This document shows positions 10,901 through 22,878 of a stretch of 64,000 bases of DNA, piece after piece. The notes under the pieces were generated by a model. It was given only the letters and a program-made list of their open reading frames with translations. It searched no databases and was not told the DNA's origin. The stretch spans positions 813,501-877,500 of the forward strand of contig JABAKD010000028.1 of the NCBI GenBank assembly GCA_012845835.1. Reading direction: 5' to 3'. Source of the stretch: Undaria pinnatifida. Lineage: Eukaryota > Sar > Phaeophyceae > Laminariales > Alariaceae. Position 1 is the first letter of the stretch; each line of letters begins with the position of its first letter. The translations under genes were made by a program, and so were the position numbers.

Positions 10901-13900
10901 GAGCATAAACATTCACGTACACATACACACAGAAGCACCGTCTGCGGTTATCACAAAGGAGAGAGCTCACTGCACGACTGCTCTTGTACCTTGACTGCCA
11001 CAAGTACTGAACCTGGAGGGTCATGTGTGATGCAGTTATGCTACAGCAGCGGAGCGAGAAGAGATACACATGGGTTTCTATGGGCCCTGAGCGTCTCGGC
11101 GAAACGAGGCAGGCGCCAGTATGGGCCTTGCTCTGTGGGTCTTCCCCGGTGCGACTACCTTTCAGATGCGGCGCCGTGAGCGCGGCATCAAGGCGAGAAA
11201 TAGTAGCTAGGTGCCAATCTCCCTGGTAGAGGGGCCGACGGAGGCAATTTTGCCAGGCAATGTCTTGTTACATGTTTGGTGCGAGGTGTACGACAAAAGT
11301 AAGAGAGCTAGATGCAACATATACCCCTCTGTTCGAGAGATGTGCTGCTGCTGCTGTTGCTGCTGCTGGCTGTGTGTAGCTGCGTCGGAACAGACACCAG
11401 AGAGGGTGAAAAATACTGGGCTGATGATGTTTCACAGCGGGCGGGAGAGCGGAGCGAATAATAATATGTGAGAACGAAACGGGCTATTTTAAAAAAAGAA
11501 CAACACAAATATGGGATTTTCAATGCACCTGATCGCCTCAGCGAAACGGAACACAACCCCTTGACAAAATGAGCCATCTCAGCGACGTTGAGTGCTCAGA
11601 GCACCGTCGCGGAGCTCGGCCGGGATCTAGGCATGCATCGTAAGGGATCCACGGCCCCCGTGATTGCCACGGAGCCGAAAGTGCGAAAAAAAAAACTTGG
11701 CCGCCGGAGAATACCATGCCAAGAAAAAGTGCATACTTCACATAGATATATATACCTTTTTTTTACACACATCTACTTTCCAGCTTCTGGACAAGCCGTG
11801 GTCACGGGTGTCGTCCCTTCCTTCCCCCGGTTCTTGCCTTCAAAATATTATCGCGCATAGGGCTCAGCAATCCCACTGCTCGTCGATTTTTTATTGAGTG
11901 TTCCTAACACACGCTCTCGCGCTTTCCGAAAGTCAATTTGTGCACAAGAAAGAGTCCCCACGAATTTATACGAGTATGATCAAGGCCACGGTGGGGGGGT
12001 ACCGCTAATTTTCACTCCCGGGTCAAAGCCAAAAAAGGGTATACCTTTTTCAGATCAAGGCTACGGTAGGGGGGTACCCCCAATTTTCACTCCCGAGTCA
12101 GAGCCTAAAAAGGGTATGAAAAAGCCCAAAAAGGGTACCTGGTATACTTTAGTACTGTACTCTTTGGCTTTGACCCGGGAGTGAAAATTGGGGGTACCCC
12201 CTACCGTAGCCTTGATCGTATGCACTCCGGGGGATTCGAACTCACGAAACTGACCTATACCAGGCTCGAGGATAACCTGATACGCCACCGAGGCAGACAT
12301 ATATCGGGTGTTTGTGATGAAAAAAATCTAAAAAATTCTTGCATCGAACTTGAGAAATGGCCAGATTTATTCCGGCATGCATTGGCTGTGTTTGCGATAA
12401 ATGACCGCCAAAAAAGAAGAAGAAAAATTCACAAGAACATCATCCTGTGTTACGGAAACCACGTGCAGCATTGGCTCTTGAGCACAACAACGAACACAGA
12501 ACACTTTAGGAACACGCATAGGAGAGCGTGAGAACAGCAGCAGCAGCAGTTGCGGCGGCAGCGGGGGTGGAGGTGGCGGTGGCGATGGCCCAACAAGATG
12601 AATTGCGGCACAGTAGCCTGGCTCGGCGATCGCCACCACCACCACCACCGCCACCACCACCAGCAGCACAACAGACAAAACCAGTTTTTGGATTTTAGAA
12701 ACACATGCTGGAGACACCAACAGCATCAGCAGCAGCGGCGGCGGCGGCGGGGGCGGTGGAAGCTTCAGCGACAGCGGTGTGGTACAGCGGCGGTGGTTGT
12801 AAACACCAACACCGAGCACGAGAACATCACAGCAGCAGCAGCAAGAACAAGGTCATCGCAGAGCGCGCCGGAGCGCTGCCTTGCTAGCACCAATCCTTAA
12901 GGTTGCGCCTACGCGCCATGCTTCCCCAGCTACCCTTTGGTGCCTCCGTTATTTCAAGGTTGGGTTGTGTCTACCGCCGCCAAGCACAGCGAGCAGTGTC
13001 TGCTGTGTGCTGATGTGTGTGTTGTACTCTCGTGCCGTCTGGTTGCTGTGCCGCTATGCCTGAAGAATATCGGGGTATAGCTCGGTACATGTAGACCAAT
13101 GGATTGTCTGCTGGAGGTCGATCGAACTTTTGCAAAGTTCCGTCCAAATCGTTTGCTCATATCGCAATTTGTCGGCCGTTTTGGGTCAAATTCCTCCTTC
13201 AAAGTTCATCCGGGGGGATTTTTAGATTAAATTTTCGGGGGGGGGGGGACGGGGTTGTCGCAAACACTGGTGTATAATACACTGGTACATATTTATTTGT
13301 TTATTGTAAATGTAATGTTGTACGGGCAGTGCTGTTGGGGGTTTAGCTTCTTTTATTTAAGGGGTGCGGACCTCACCTTACCCCAACCCCAACCCTCAGC
13401 CAAAACGTTTGTTTTCAAGCCGGGCGCAAAGTGGCCAGAAACCGCTCTCTTTGGCCGCAAGCGAATAAATTTCCGAACTGCAGACCATGATTCCCAATCA
13501 CCGACCATGATATTTGTCCCCGGCCAACAAGAACGTTTTTTTTTGTTTTTGACAAAATTGCGCCAGGAACTACACGTTCTTGCTGATGTCTTCGTATCAT
13601 ATGTCTGCGCCGCTGGTGTCGTCCGCGTCCTACGCCCTTGTTCAAGCCCATGTTGCGTTTTTGCACCTGTTTGTTGTATGTGCCCCGTTTCTCCGTTTCT
13701 CCTCTCGTTTCCCGTTTCTCATCTCTCGTCGGTAACGGTGATTGATGTTCACAGCTAGAGACATCATCGCGGGGGGTTGCGCGGGGATGGCGTCAACCTC
13801 CGCCCTGTATCCCATGGACACGGTGAGCGCTTTCTTTGCTCACGTATTTATCAGTACAGGTAGTTGTTCCGTGTGTACCGCACTGCTCAGGGGCTACGAA

Positions 13901-16900
13901 CGACTTCCAATCGGTTTGGTATCATGATCATACGTATACATCATACCAGGTGCCAGGTACCAGGTACCGCTCTGGATGGATATGTAAGGACCGTTTCGTA
14001 TGCAAATTTGTACCCCAACGGTCCCTATATCTCTGCTCAGAGTGGTACGTAAGTATACCGGGTACCGCAGGGTATATCCTCATTTGCCAGGTTTCAGGTT
14101 TCACTGGGGGGAGTGAGTCGTGAGAACGTAACCTGTCGGCGTCCGCGATGGACATGTGGGTGAATCTCATCCCTGCTGACGACAAATTCGTGGATTCAAG
14201 TCTAACCGACTACATATATCGCACTCCTCATTTGCCAGGTTTCAGGTTTCACTGGGGGGAGTGAGTCGTGAGAACGTAACCTGTCGGCGTCCGCGATGGA
14301 CATGTGGGTGAATCTCATCCCTGCTGACGACAAATTCGTGGATTCAAGTCTAACCGACTACATATATCGCACTCGTCGAAAATCTTTCTTGCGTAAAAGT
14401 TGACGAGCAGAAAGCGCGAGAGCGTGAGTTAGCGAACCTCGATGAAAATCGACGAGTATACAGAGCCGAAAAGTGAGAATGAAGATTATATTTGCGCTAA
14501 AAATGAAGTCAAGTACTTGTACCGGGGGGGAGAAGGGAAGGCACCTGTGACGACGGCTTGTCCAGATGGTCGCTGAGGATGCAGCCTCTTACGAGTGGAG
14601 TTGGGGAGTAAAAGTGATCATAAAAAGTATAAATCAAACGTGATAGAGCAGCAGGGGCAGTTTGTGAGATACGTTGCAATAACAACAGCAGTAGCAGCCA
14701 CAGCACGGACGGCCAGATAATGCCGGTGCCAAAAGTGTGGAAAGCATTTTGCGCCGCGCTGTCCACTTCAAGTGAGCTCCCCTTACGATCTAGTCGCACG
14801 GATCTTTGGGGGAGTAGACTGCTCCCGTTTGCGGGTCAAAAAAAAATTCCTGGCGGGATCAAGGTACGGGCGTAGATCCAATCCCAGTGCTAATCCTGAC
14901 CCTGACCCTTACCGCCACCTGGAGCCAAAACGGGCCAAAATTGACCAGAAACGCGGCACAGCTGCTTTCGCTTTGAGCGACAAAAAAATATCAAGTGTGG
15001 ACCATGATCCGAATTGCGGACCACTCCTACCCAATTACCAGGTAAAAAACTCCCTTGAAGATCCGCGCGATTAGATAGTGATGCCTACTGGGAGCCAAGC
15101 TCTGTAGGATAGCCTTCTCGGCAATATTATTAGGCTAGCAAGTGGGAAAATGGAATATAGAAAGCGCTACAGTTAGCATGTATATAGAAAACGACCTTTT
15201 TCTCACATATGAGGGGAACAGGAATAGGAGTAATCGCAGTCGTGCGTACTGCTATAGAACACTTGTTTTACCCTGCCCCGTGTAGTCGGGTAATAATGTC
15301 ACTTTCGTACCAGTGCGAATTTTTAGTAGAATGCGCACGAAAGAAGCTAGTCTCACTGCCCACCTTAGACCCAACCTCGCACATGTACCGTTACGTGCCT
15401 CCGGGCGGCGGGTTCCCTGTCGCTTCCCACAGAAATTGACCCCTTCGGTAGGAGAAACATTACACGCAAACACACTAGGAAATTGGTCGTTCGCGATGCG
15501 TCATGACCTCCGTTTTTTCTGTTAGGCTTGATATGCTAGGGTTTTGTGTGGGAGGCGGTCAGTCTAAAGGGGTAAAACCGCGGTCTCTTATTTGAAGAGC
15601 ACTTTATTGTTAAAGCAACCCCTACGATACTACTTGTAAATTACTCGATGTATTCAGCTTGAACCTCTGTTTTTGTTGTTTCTCCCTTGACGCTGCGTCG
15701 CAGATTCGAACGCGGCTGCAGATGTCCGGGAGCCAGGGCAAGACTCAAAGCGTTCGTTCGTGCATCGCCGGCACCGTCAGGAACGAAGGTGTAGCGGCGG
15801 TAACACGATATATTGCCGCGGTATTTCGCGCTCCCGCCTTCCGATCCGGAGAGACGCGGAGGGACGCCCGCTTTAAGGGCCGGTGCCACATTGTCGAGAC
15901 ATCGGTCTGGAAATTCGTCCAGCCAAGGGGGGGGTTGATTTCGCAGTTTATACGGGGAATTATTTTGACCGTGTACATATATAACGTTTGACGTGTTCCC
16001 GACAGGCGTGCGGGCGTTGTACAAGGGCATGGCGTTTCCCTTTGCGGCTCAAGCAGCGTTCAAGGTCGTAATTTTTACAACGAACGGGATCGCCAGGAGA
16101 GTGCTGGACAAGAGGGGGTTGGCCGAATCACCGGCGGGGATATTCGCTTGCGGCGCACTCGCTGGTGAGCCTCGCGTGTTCGATTTGATAAAAATCGACG
16201 AGTATTCGGAATGCTGGACCCTCTGCGCAATCAAAATGAAGGCAGGTACCGGGGCGGGAAAGGGACGTCACCTGTGGCCACATCTTTGTCTAGGAGACGA
16301 AAAGTAAAAGTTAGATGAAAGAACACATGATTTTTTTTTTGTCCATCCCCGTACCAGACGTTGTCGTGCACGCGAAACATGTTCCCCTCTCTTTTGCCCT
16401 CGGCCGATCATCTTCACCTCCAGTCAAGGTGTATAGTTAGGACCAAGCACACGACTCCCGCAAATACGGGCTCCTGCGGCTGAATTATCCCTTTGCCCCA
16501 CGTTCCGCCCCTACCCTGCTTTCTGATGTTCTCCGCAACCTACGATCCTCCCGTCCCCTGTTCTTTTCGCGCGGCGTGGCGCGGCGCGGAATGATTCGGT
16601 GTTCTGTCTATAAATAGGTGGGGTAAACTCTTTGATTGTCGCTCCTGTAGAGCTCGTGCGAACGCGGCTGATGCTGCAGTTCGGCAGAGATACGCGAAGT
16701 AACCCGTCCAGCATCAAGGGCCCCGTGGACTGCGTGCGTCGGATCGTACGACACTCGGGAGTGCGCGGCATGTGGCAGGCGAGTGCGCGGGCCGCCTGGA
16801 CATGGGCAGGCCCAGACGTGACGTCCTCGACGGAACAACAGTGATGGTGTGACGATGATAATGATGACGATGGTGATGCTGATTATAATGATAATGATGA

Positions 16901-19471
16901 TGATGGTGGTGATGCCGATGATGATGATGATGACGATTATGATCATGATCATGGCCATGGTTATGGTGATGATGATTATGATGTTCTCACATTAGCTCGT
17001 TTTCCTGAAGTATAGCCGGTGGTTAGTAAAAACGTCAAAAATATATCCCGATTGAAGAAAACAACAAGTACAAACAAATACGTGCAGCGTAGAGCTGTAC
17101 CTACCCGCAGTGCAATGATACTGCGGGCTGCGGTATACTATCCCGTGCCACGTGCTACCAAGTCGTATAGTCTATGCCGATAGGGTATACGACTTGGTCC
17201 GGCTTAGACTTGAATGGTTGATGGTGCACACACCTCACTCATTCATCAGTTCAGCTTTATCCCGAGAAATTGCTAAGGCAGTTCGGTTGGCGTTAGCGTG
17301 TGGCTTAATGTTACGTTTTAGCGTCAAGCGTATTTTAACCTTTTTGTTGAAGCTGGATCGAAGTCGAAAAACACGGCATCGGAGGAGGGATCGGCGGGGG
17401 AGGGAGGGGGCATGTTTTGTCGTGACTATTTTTTGTTTTCAGTGCCATTTCGAGCAGATTGTTGACGGCGGTTATACGATCGAACAGAGGGTTCCTGCTC
17501 TCGTGATCGCGATTGATATGCGTTTGCCAACCGCTCAAGGTGGTGACGTTCGGAAAGGGGAGGGGGGGAGGGGGGTGTACTCAGTTTGTGCATGACCGTA
17601 GTCGTATGACCATAGACCCTCGCATCCCTACTATGCCGGGACGGAGCACGCCGGGTTTTCATCAACCAGGCAGACATTGCTTGCACCAAGCGCGAAGCGC
17701 CGTGAGGTGTTCGGAGAGTCGCATGAAGGGTGAAGTGCATCCTCCCAAGAACCTCTCGTAAGATGGACTTCGGCACCTTGTGCCTACTTTCTTGCATATG
17801 AATGACAGCGCCAATGAGTTATACTTTGTTTTCTGGTGTGGCCACTCCAGAGACAGCAATGGGTATTACTATGTAACTGCCTCGTGGGTGCCTTACCATA
17901 TTCACAATACGTGATGCGATCATTCCCCTTGCGCGGAGTTAGGGTTCTCCACCCCGCACAATAATGGGGGGGGAAGGGGGGTGAATTCATAATTATGCAT
18001 GGCGGTAGTCCTTAGGAACGTAGACCCTCGCGTCCCTACATTGCCGGCACGGAGCACGTCGGGTGTACGCCGACCAGGCAGACATTGCTTGCACCAAGCG
18101 CGAAGCGCCGCGAGGGGATATACTTGGTAACCAAGATAGTACTTTTTCGTGCTTAGATGTTTGGAATAGGCCGAACGCGTGGGTGCGGCTGTTCAAGCGA
18201 AATTTCGTCCTTCTGCGCTGATGTGCAGATGCCATATTTGCCTGACGGATAGGGAGAGGGGTTGCCTTGCCTCACCGTTGCCTGGTGTTGTGCCGTACGG
18301 TTTCCCGACCTGCGACCTTCTGCTTCGTTGTTTTTTCCAGGGATGTTCACGGGTCGGGTCATTTTTCGCGGATCGGGTCGGATTACCGGTGATTAGACTC
18401 GACCCGTGAGAGTAGAAAACCTCTTGACCCACTCAATCCGACCCGTGAGATTTCGAATATTTCCTAACCCGACCCGACTAGACCCGCGAGATTTTGATTT
18501 CCTCCTGACTCGGCCCGTGGGTCGGGTCATGATCCGTGAAAAGCCTTGGGTTTTTCCAGAGTTGTTAACACGCGGCTAATCTTCGTTGACCACCCGCTTG
18601 TTTCTGTCGCCCTCGCGTGACAGGGGCTGAGGGTCGCCTTTGCGAGGGACTCCCTGGGCATGGGCGTTTTTTTTCTGGCCATCGATACGACCAAGCGCGT
18701 CTTGACAAGATGTCGACACGGAGACATGGCGCAGAAGGGACCCACAGATTTGGACATTCTCCTGCTGGCTGGCTCCGCCGGAGGACTCACCTTCTGGACA
18801 GGTCCGTCTCGCGAAACGCCCCGCTGCCTTGCGACGTACGGCGCTGTTGTCGGGTCTTTTCCGTGCGATTTTGTGACATCGCCTGTTCTTGTCTGTAGTG
18901 AGAGCCAGCGCACTCGCGGTTTTTTTCTTCAAGCTGCCCGCGATGGTGGTTTTGCCGGTGACGTCTATTTTTCTTTTCAACATAGCCCTTTTTAATTTTC
19001 CCGCCGTCCGTCCGTCCGTCCCTCCCTTCCTCCCTCCCTCCCTCCCTCTCTCCCTCCCTCCCTCCCTCCCTCCCTCCCTCCCTCCCTCCCTCCCTCCCTC
19101 CCTCCCTCCCTCCCTCCCTCCCTCCCTTCTCCCCTCCCTCCCTCCCTCCCTCCCTCTCTCCACCCCCCTCCTCGCTCCCTCCCTCCCTCATTCTCTTCCT
19201 AACACCAGTCGCGCTACCTGCGGACATGACCAAGACGATCATCCAGGCGGCCGAGCCCAAGCCGGGCGAGCCCGTGCCAGGGGCCGTCGCGACCGTAACA
19301 CGCGTTTTTCGCGAGGGGGGATTTCGAAGGTTTTACATGGGGTGGCCGATGGCGTTCGGCCGCGGGATCCCGGGGGCGGCGATAATGCTGGCGACTTACA
19401 CATACGTATGGCGAGCGCTAGATGGCCGCACGTTGGCTCCGGCAATACCGGCGGCTGGAAATGTAGCTTGA
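7933..19471 (+). CDS. Mitochondrial carrier family (SLC25-type) protein, 7 exons, 321 aa
   Basis: Plus-strand join: 7933-7984, 13755-13822, 15704-15788, 16006-16164, 16618-16778, 18624-18801, 19209-19471. It totals 966 nt and all phases agree. The length, 321 residues, is normal for this six-helix inner-membrane transporter family. The three carrier signatures are present: YPMDTIRTRLQ with EGVRALYKGM, APVELVRTRLMLQ with GVRGMWQG, and LPADMTKTIIQ with GGFRRFYMGW. Exon 2 starts in helix 1 (ARDIIAGGCAG). Exon 1 encodes 17 residues ending TMSDA, with donor CAG|GTGAGG in phase 1, exactly what the acceptor at 13755 needs; the resulting 5.8-kb intron holds a transposon remnant. Alternative: a start at ATG 13745 reading straight through, giving 307 residues. 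The intron after 16778 has a GC donor (CAG|GCGAGT) and AG acceptor at 18622-18623. Substrate is not assignable; the second repeat (PVELVR-RL) is loosely like amino-acid or acylcarnitine carriers. Confidence 0.88.
8615..10130. mobile_element. Transposon-like block flanked by clusters of TAGGGCGGT/ACCGCCCTA motifs
   Basis: Two clusters, 8620-8735 and 9915-10125, are built from short palindromic pieces such as TAGGGCGGTAGCCGCCCTA. They also share a direct block: GACCGTCCTATCTCGAAAGA at 8625 and GACCGCCGTATCTCGAACGA near 10069. Between them lies a cysteine-rich ORF remnant on the minus strand (9766-9128). The whole block sits in intron 1 of the carrier. The class is not clear; a DNA transposon with subterminal repeats is one option. 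Confidence 0.5.
9128..9766 (-). pseudogene. Cys-rich zinc-finger-like ORF interrupted by an in-frame stop
   Basis: One minus-strand frame is open for about 210 codons except for a TGA (9517-9515). The first part has cysteine/histidine spacing like a zinc-binding treble-clef or PHD-type finger: MPCAAGELC, then HECRGKCGGRLHGLC, then VCHDCLATKRSLKGKGK with a basic tail. The second part begins NMDVIEAMQLDAADVMTGAL, passes an acidic EEIEDSDDD and ends near FIKAHASKPVQQANMRQFC. The family is not recognised. Position between repeat clusters suggests a transposon-encoded or captured gene that has decayed. Alternatively the TGA is a sequencing error. Confidence 0.55.
10130..10300. repeat. Dispersed repeat, inverted partner at 63172-63345
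   Basis: Reading plus here matches the reverse complement of 63172-63345. Shared strings include ACACCCAGTG, CGTGCTGATTCT, GAGAGATAC, TGTGGTCACAGACTG, GAGACAGAGTAAACCAAA and ATGCTAGCGTACCGG. The pair is 53 kb apart and probably belongs to one transposable element family. Confidence 0.75.
11978..12217. mobile_element. Fold-back / MITE-like inverted repeat
   Basis: The left arm, GATCAAGGCCACGGTGGGGG then GGTACCGCTAATTTTCACTC then CCGGGTCAAAGCC (11978-12030), is repeated in tandem at 12054-12103. It faces an inverted copy at 12164-12217 that ends CTACCGTAGCCTTGATC. The arms pair over about 50 bp. The core carries AAAAAGGGTAT repeats. Related GGGGGTACCCCCCCTACCGTA pieces occur near 21622 and 278. 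Confidence 0.8.
12222..12302 (-). pseudogene. tRNA-like remnant next to the fold-back element
   Basis: The minus strand shows an A-box-like TGGCGTATCAGG and, about 40 nt on, a B-box-like AGTTCGAATCC. That is tRNA-length spacing. The acceptor and T stems pair poorly, so a functional tRNA is unlikely; a tRNA pseudogene or a SINE head fits better. Confidence 0.35.
12540..12850. repeat. Compound CAG/CCA/CGG triplet-rich tract
   Basis: Imperfect CAG, CAC and GGC triplets in carrier intron 1. Long ORFs here on both strands are homopolymer-like (Gln, His, Leu, Val) and are not called as genes. Confidence 0.7.
14078..14373. repeat. Exact 148-bp tandem duplication in the carrier's second intron
   Basis: The unit beginning CCTCATTTGCCAGG and ending CATATATCGCACT occurs at 14078-14225 and again at 14226-14373. 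I see no mismatch between the copies, so the duplication is recent or maintained. Confidence 0.92.
14447..14560. repeat. Intronic repeat, related copy at about 16190-16315
   Basis: Shares AAAATCGACGAGTAT, AAAATGAAG, GTACCGGGG and CACCTGTG in order with a stretch in another intron of the same carrier gene (16190-16315). An old, diverged dispersed element. Confidence 0.5.
16848..16985. repeat. (GAT)n-type microsatellite
   Basis: Imperfect GAT/GATGAT repeats just inside the carrier's GC-AG intron, about 70 bp past the donor. Confidence 0.85.
17575..17875 (+). repeat. Dispersed repeat family A, copy 2 (long form)
   Basis: Same core as copy 1, preceded by a G-run (17557-17574). It extends about 140 bp further, through AAGAACC, CTTTCTTGC and TGACAGC blocks shared only with the copy at 30601. 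It lies in the carrier's GC-AG intron. Confidence 0.85.
17981..18117 (+). repeat. Dispersed repeat family A, copy 3
   Basis: Core family A sequence (ATGCATGGCGGTAGTC, CGTAGACCCTCGC, GGCACGGAGCACGTCGGG, CCAGGCAGACATTGCTTGC) preceded by GGGGGGGGAAGGGGGG. It lies 100 bp beyond copy 2 in the same intron. Confidence 0.85.
18345..18540. repeat. Cluster of inverted GGGTCGGGTC / GACCCGACCC motifs
   Basis: At least six copies of (C)GGGTCGGGT or its complement, several followed by GTGAGATTTxGAxT-like text. They can fold into alternative hairpins. This lies immediately before carrier exon 6 (18624). Confidence 0.65.
19009..19195. repeat. (CCTC)n pyrimidine tract in the last carrier intron
   Basis: Nearly pure CCCT/CCTC repeats over about 185 bp, ending 13 bp before the acceptor AG at 19207-19208. 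It doubles as an extreme polypyrimidine tract. Confidence 0.9.
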
Positions 19472-22400
19472 CCTCTAGGGCTGTGAGTTGGCTGACTATA
19501 CTAATAGTAGGTCGCCCACTAGAAAATAGTTGGCTAGCATTTAGACTACGGTCCGTTGCGTGTGGAACGCGGCATCTGTGCATCTGGCTGGCGCGTTTGT
19601 GGTTCGACGTGTGAAGTTTGTTACTGTAGACTAAGTCGGTTAGTTGGTGTCTCCTCCGCTACCCTACTAGTAACTAGCTAGCCGTGAAGTAAAACAATCG
19701 CACACCCCTTTTGACCTCAGCTTTGGCCTCTTTCGTCTCCCCTCACGCGATAGACCAGTCCTCACCACGCGATAGACTAGTCCTTTAGTAATTCATCTAC
19801 CGGAAAAGTATCCCGTAGTATTTCCACGTGGTTTGTCGTAAAAACACAAGGGTAAAGTTCTATAGGGGTTCGACGATAGTGTATCGCCTCAGACGATAAG
19901 CCGTCAATCGATAATCCTTCAAGCGATAACCCTTCAAGCGGAAGCCAGTCAGGCGAGGGTAGACGAAAAACAAACGATGGCATCCCGCAGCTTTTTTTCC
20001 CTAGACAGGGGAGGGGTACCTTAAAACCAAGGGTGTGTGCGTGTATTTTTTCGTGACGTTCTGATTTCGTCCTGTGCTCACAACGCTTCTTTTTTTTTTC
20101 CCCTTCTAACATTAAAAGGAGCGTGGGGTCGTCTTCTCTTTTTGTCGCATGCCCCCGCGTCAGGCGATGCGCACTCGGGTAAGGTGATGACTGGCAGTAA
20201 GCGTCGCGCTCACGTGGCGTTATCGCGATCTGCATCGGGGTTACGCATGTTGCCGTGTATCTCGTGCATGTATGCCCTTGCCTGCCCGTGCTTTTGTGCA
20301 TGTTTTCGCTTGCTCTGGACCGCGTCTTATGTTTCTAGGGGTGAGAAAAGTTGGACGCCTCCTTGGTGCAAACTAAATGAACAGCTGTACGAATTTCATG
20401 GTTGATGGAGAAAATATCTGACCATGGTAAGGTTTGACTTCGGACCTAAGTTCTAGCGTGGAGTCATTTGAAATGTTCGTTGTCGGATCAACAAGGTCGA
20501 TTGTATACCCTTTAAATACTGACAACAAAAACAACCGCTGTAGAAGTGTGTAAACGAACGGATGGCGCGATAGTGACGCCACCTCCTTTGTGCAGCATGA
20601 AAAAAGCAGAGGCACGATTATGGCCTTTGAGATAGGAACTACCTGGTATTTTAAGGTTTTGATTTCGCACCTGTTGGTGTGCTCGATGTCGAGGGAAAAG
20701 GTCGTTGTTGGGCCCGCTGATATATTTGTCGGCGGGATGAAAAACTCGATCTTAGACCCGTTTTAGTGCTGACTGTCGGGACAAAGGTTAATGCAATTTG
20801 AGACCCGTTGAGAGGTTTGTTCGTAGGACAATAATGTTGATTTGGGGCCGGTTGAAGTGTTCGAGGGCGGTACTAAAAGGGCGATTGCTAAGGCTGTGAG
20901 TTGGCCGATTATTCTAATAGTAAGTCGCTGACTAGTTATTAGTTGGCTAGGTAGGTAGACTACAGTTTCGTTTTTTTTAATCTGACTGCGGCGCGGTTTT
21001 GGCTTGCACTGTGTTTTATATCGAGAACGGCGAAAGTCGGTTGAGCCGCATGCTACGGTAAAGGTAACACTTTGAGTCCAAGTGTTTTCTGAGTAACGGG
21101 CTGCTCATTTGACGAACCCACTATATTTGTATCCCGTTTGGGTTTGTTTCCAGAATAATTTTTGTGGCACACCTAGCGCACGAGATGGTTCGTCAGCTTG
21201 AGCTTCCGATGTTTCTCAAAATATTGTTATGGGTGAGGTATGGAGCTTCTCATTCAGGAGCTTTAGAAAAAGCAAGGTGTACCCTTGCTATGGCAGTCGT
21301 CTTGGTTGGCCTCCTTCGCCACCCAAGTATTAGCTAGGTGTCAGGTCCAGTCAACTCACAGAACTACCCATTTCGGACCCGCCTGGGGCTACGGCAGGGG
21401 TGTCACTTTTGGGGGGGGGGGGTTGCAGTGGCTCGGGGTCAACCGCGCGAGTGACCCCCTGCTCCTTTGCGATCTTAATCTTTCGTGCTGTTTATGTTTT
21501 ACAATATGAACCCGCCATGGAATGGGGAGCTACGCTGCGCAAACCAAAACACCTAAACATTTTTTTCCAGCGAGGTACAGAGTCACTCGTGCGACTGGCT
21601 CAAACCCGGCAATGGAAATGGGGGTACCCCCCCTACCGTATAGCATGCTGGTTTGGGATTTTCAGTATGACAGTTACTTATCAGTCTCGAGTGCCGTTTC
21701 GGGCTATTGGACTATTGTTGGGGACCTAGTAGTACCTGGGTGGCGTTCTTGATGGTGGACTGCTGTGAGCTCTCGCTCGGGAGCTCACTCTTCTCGCAGT
21801 CTCACGCATGAGTTCTCTGCTCGACTTGCCTCTACCCTGTGGTTGGGAAAGAAGGGCCAAGCTTGGAGCTATGCTTGGAGCTAACAAACATAGCATTCGT
21901 TTCCCGTTGAACTGCTTCTTTTTGTCGCGGCCGGGCACATGGCGGCTCATGCCATGGTGGAGTGCGCGCAGTTGTCGGGATGGATGTGACAGTTTTTGGT
22001 ATCCGAACGGGGACAAAGTTCACTGTAGCAGGTAGGGAGCGAAGTTCACCGCAGCAACGGTAGAGCGTTGTTGGCGGCGTGTGCAGCAAGGTACTGTTTT
22101 TGATTGTTTTCGTTTGTGTTTTCGGGAGGGGTGTGTCGGTTTGTATGCAGTGGCTGTGGTACAGACGCCTTATAGCGGCCTTTATTATCAAAATAGTTGT
22201 TTCTCCTAATGTTCTCCTTTGGATTGTCAAGAAGAAACAAGAAATGTATCAGCGTGCCGTAGCACGCCTCGTCGTCACGGTCAAGAAGGCCCCACGACAT
22301 GCGACAAGGATGTCACGCGACAAAGACTGCGGGATCGTGTTGCCCGGAGGATGTGTCTTACCGCGTGAGGCCTCACGCCACCGTAGCGGGGATGACAAAA

Positions 22401-22625
22401 CTTCCCGGACAGATCAGATATCCATTCATCTGTCTCATTCAGGGCGGCAAATCCCTCCTATGTATGATATGATTGGCCTACAGGTCACGTTGCCGGGTGG
22501 CAGCCGTATGCGCTTCATGCTCTAGCACATACTTTCTAGGTTGGATATGTATTCTGTATAGATCCTGCACTGCATGTCATATCGACATATATAAGATCTA
22601 GATATTTCTGGATCCTGATCGGTCC

Positions 22626-22870
22626 GATATGTGCAAACTTTGTTCAGGTTCACCTGCGTCACACGAGTTTACACCTCACCCCAAAACCGGCGTTGAGACA
22701 AGAATAGGCGCAACTCGGTGAGCAATCTCGTGGGCTAGGAAGGTACCAGGTACCCGAAGTAAATTGTAGACCACGAATGGGATTGATGAGCTATTAGGCA
22801 GCTCCAACCAGCTGAGAAGCGCCGTCAGTCAAACAGTTTTGGCCCAACAGTTGTTAAAAATAGACTCTCC
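22626..22870. repeat. Dispersed repeat family B, diverged copy
   Basis: Contains the family's TTTACACCTCACCCCAAAACCG block, a CTCGTGGGCTAGG block and the end GCCGTCAGTCAAACAGTTTTGG. Best copies are at 48060-48390 and 50050-51060. Confidence 0.5.
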
Positions 22871-22878
22871 AAAATAGT

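Noticed and set aside
12367-12900. Pro/Leu/Val-rich and Gln/His-rich ORFs on both strands
   Set aside because: Low-complexity CAG/CCA tract in an intron; no protein-like islands.
13745-13754. ATG at 13745 as start of the carrier
   Set aside because: Possible, but the exon at 7933-7984 joins in phase at 13755 and gives a more normal N-terminus; kept as alternative.
14078-14373. CRISPR-like direct repeats
   Set aside because: Only two adjacent 148-bp units with no spacers, inside a eukaryotic intron.
19777-20301. 174-codon minus ORF with small LEGLS-like repeats
   Set aside because: Repeats come from a short DNA tandem (TTCAAGCGATAACCC); remaining sequence resembles nothing and codon text is irregular.
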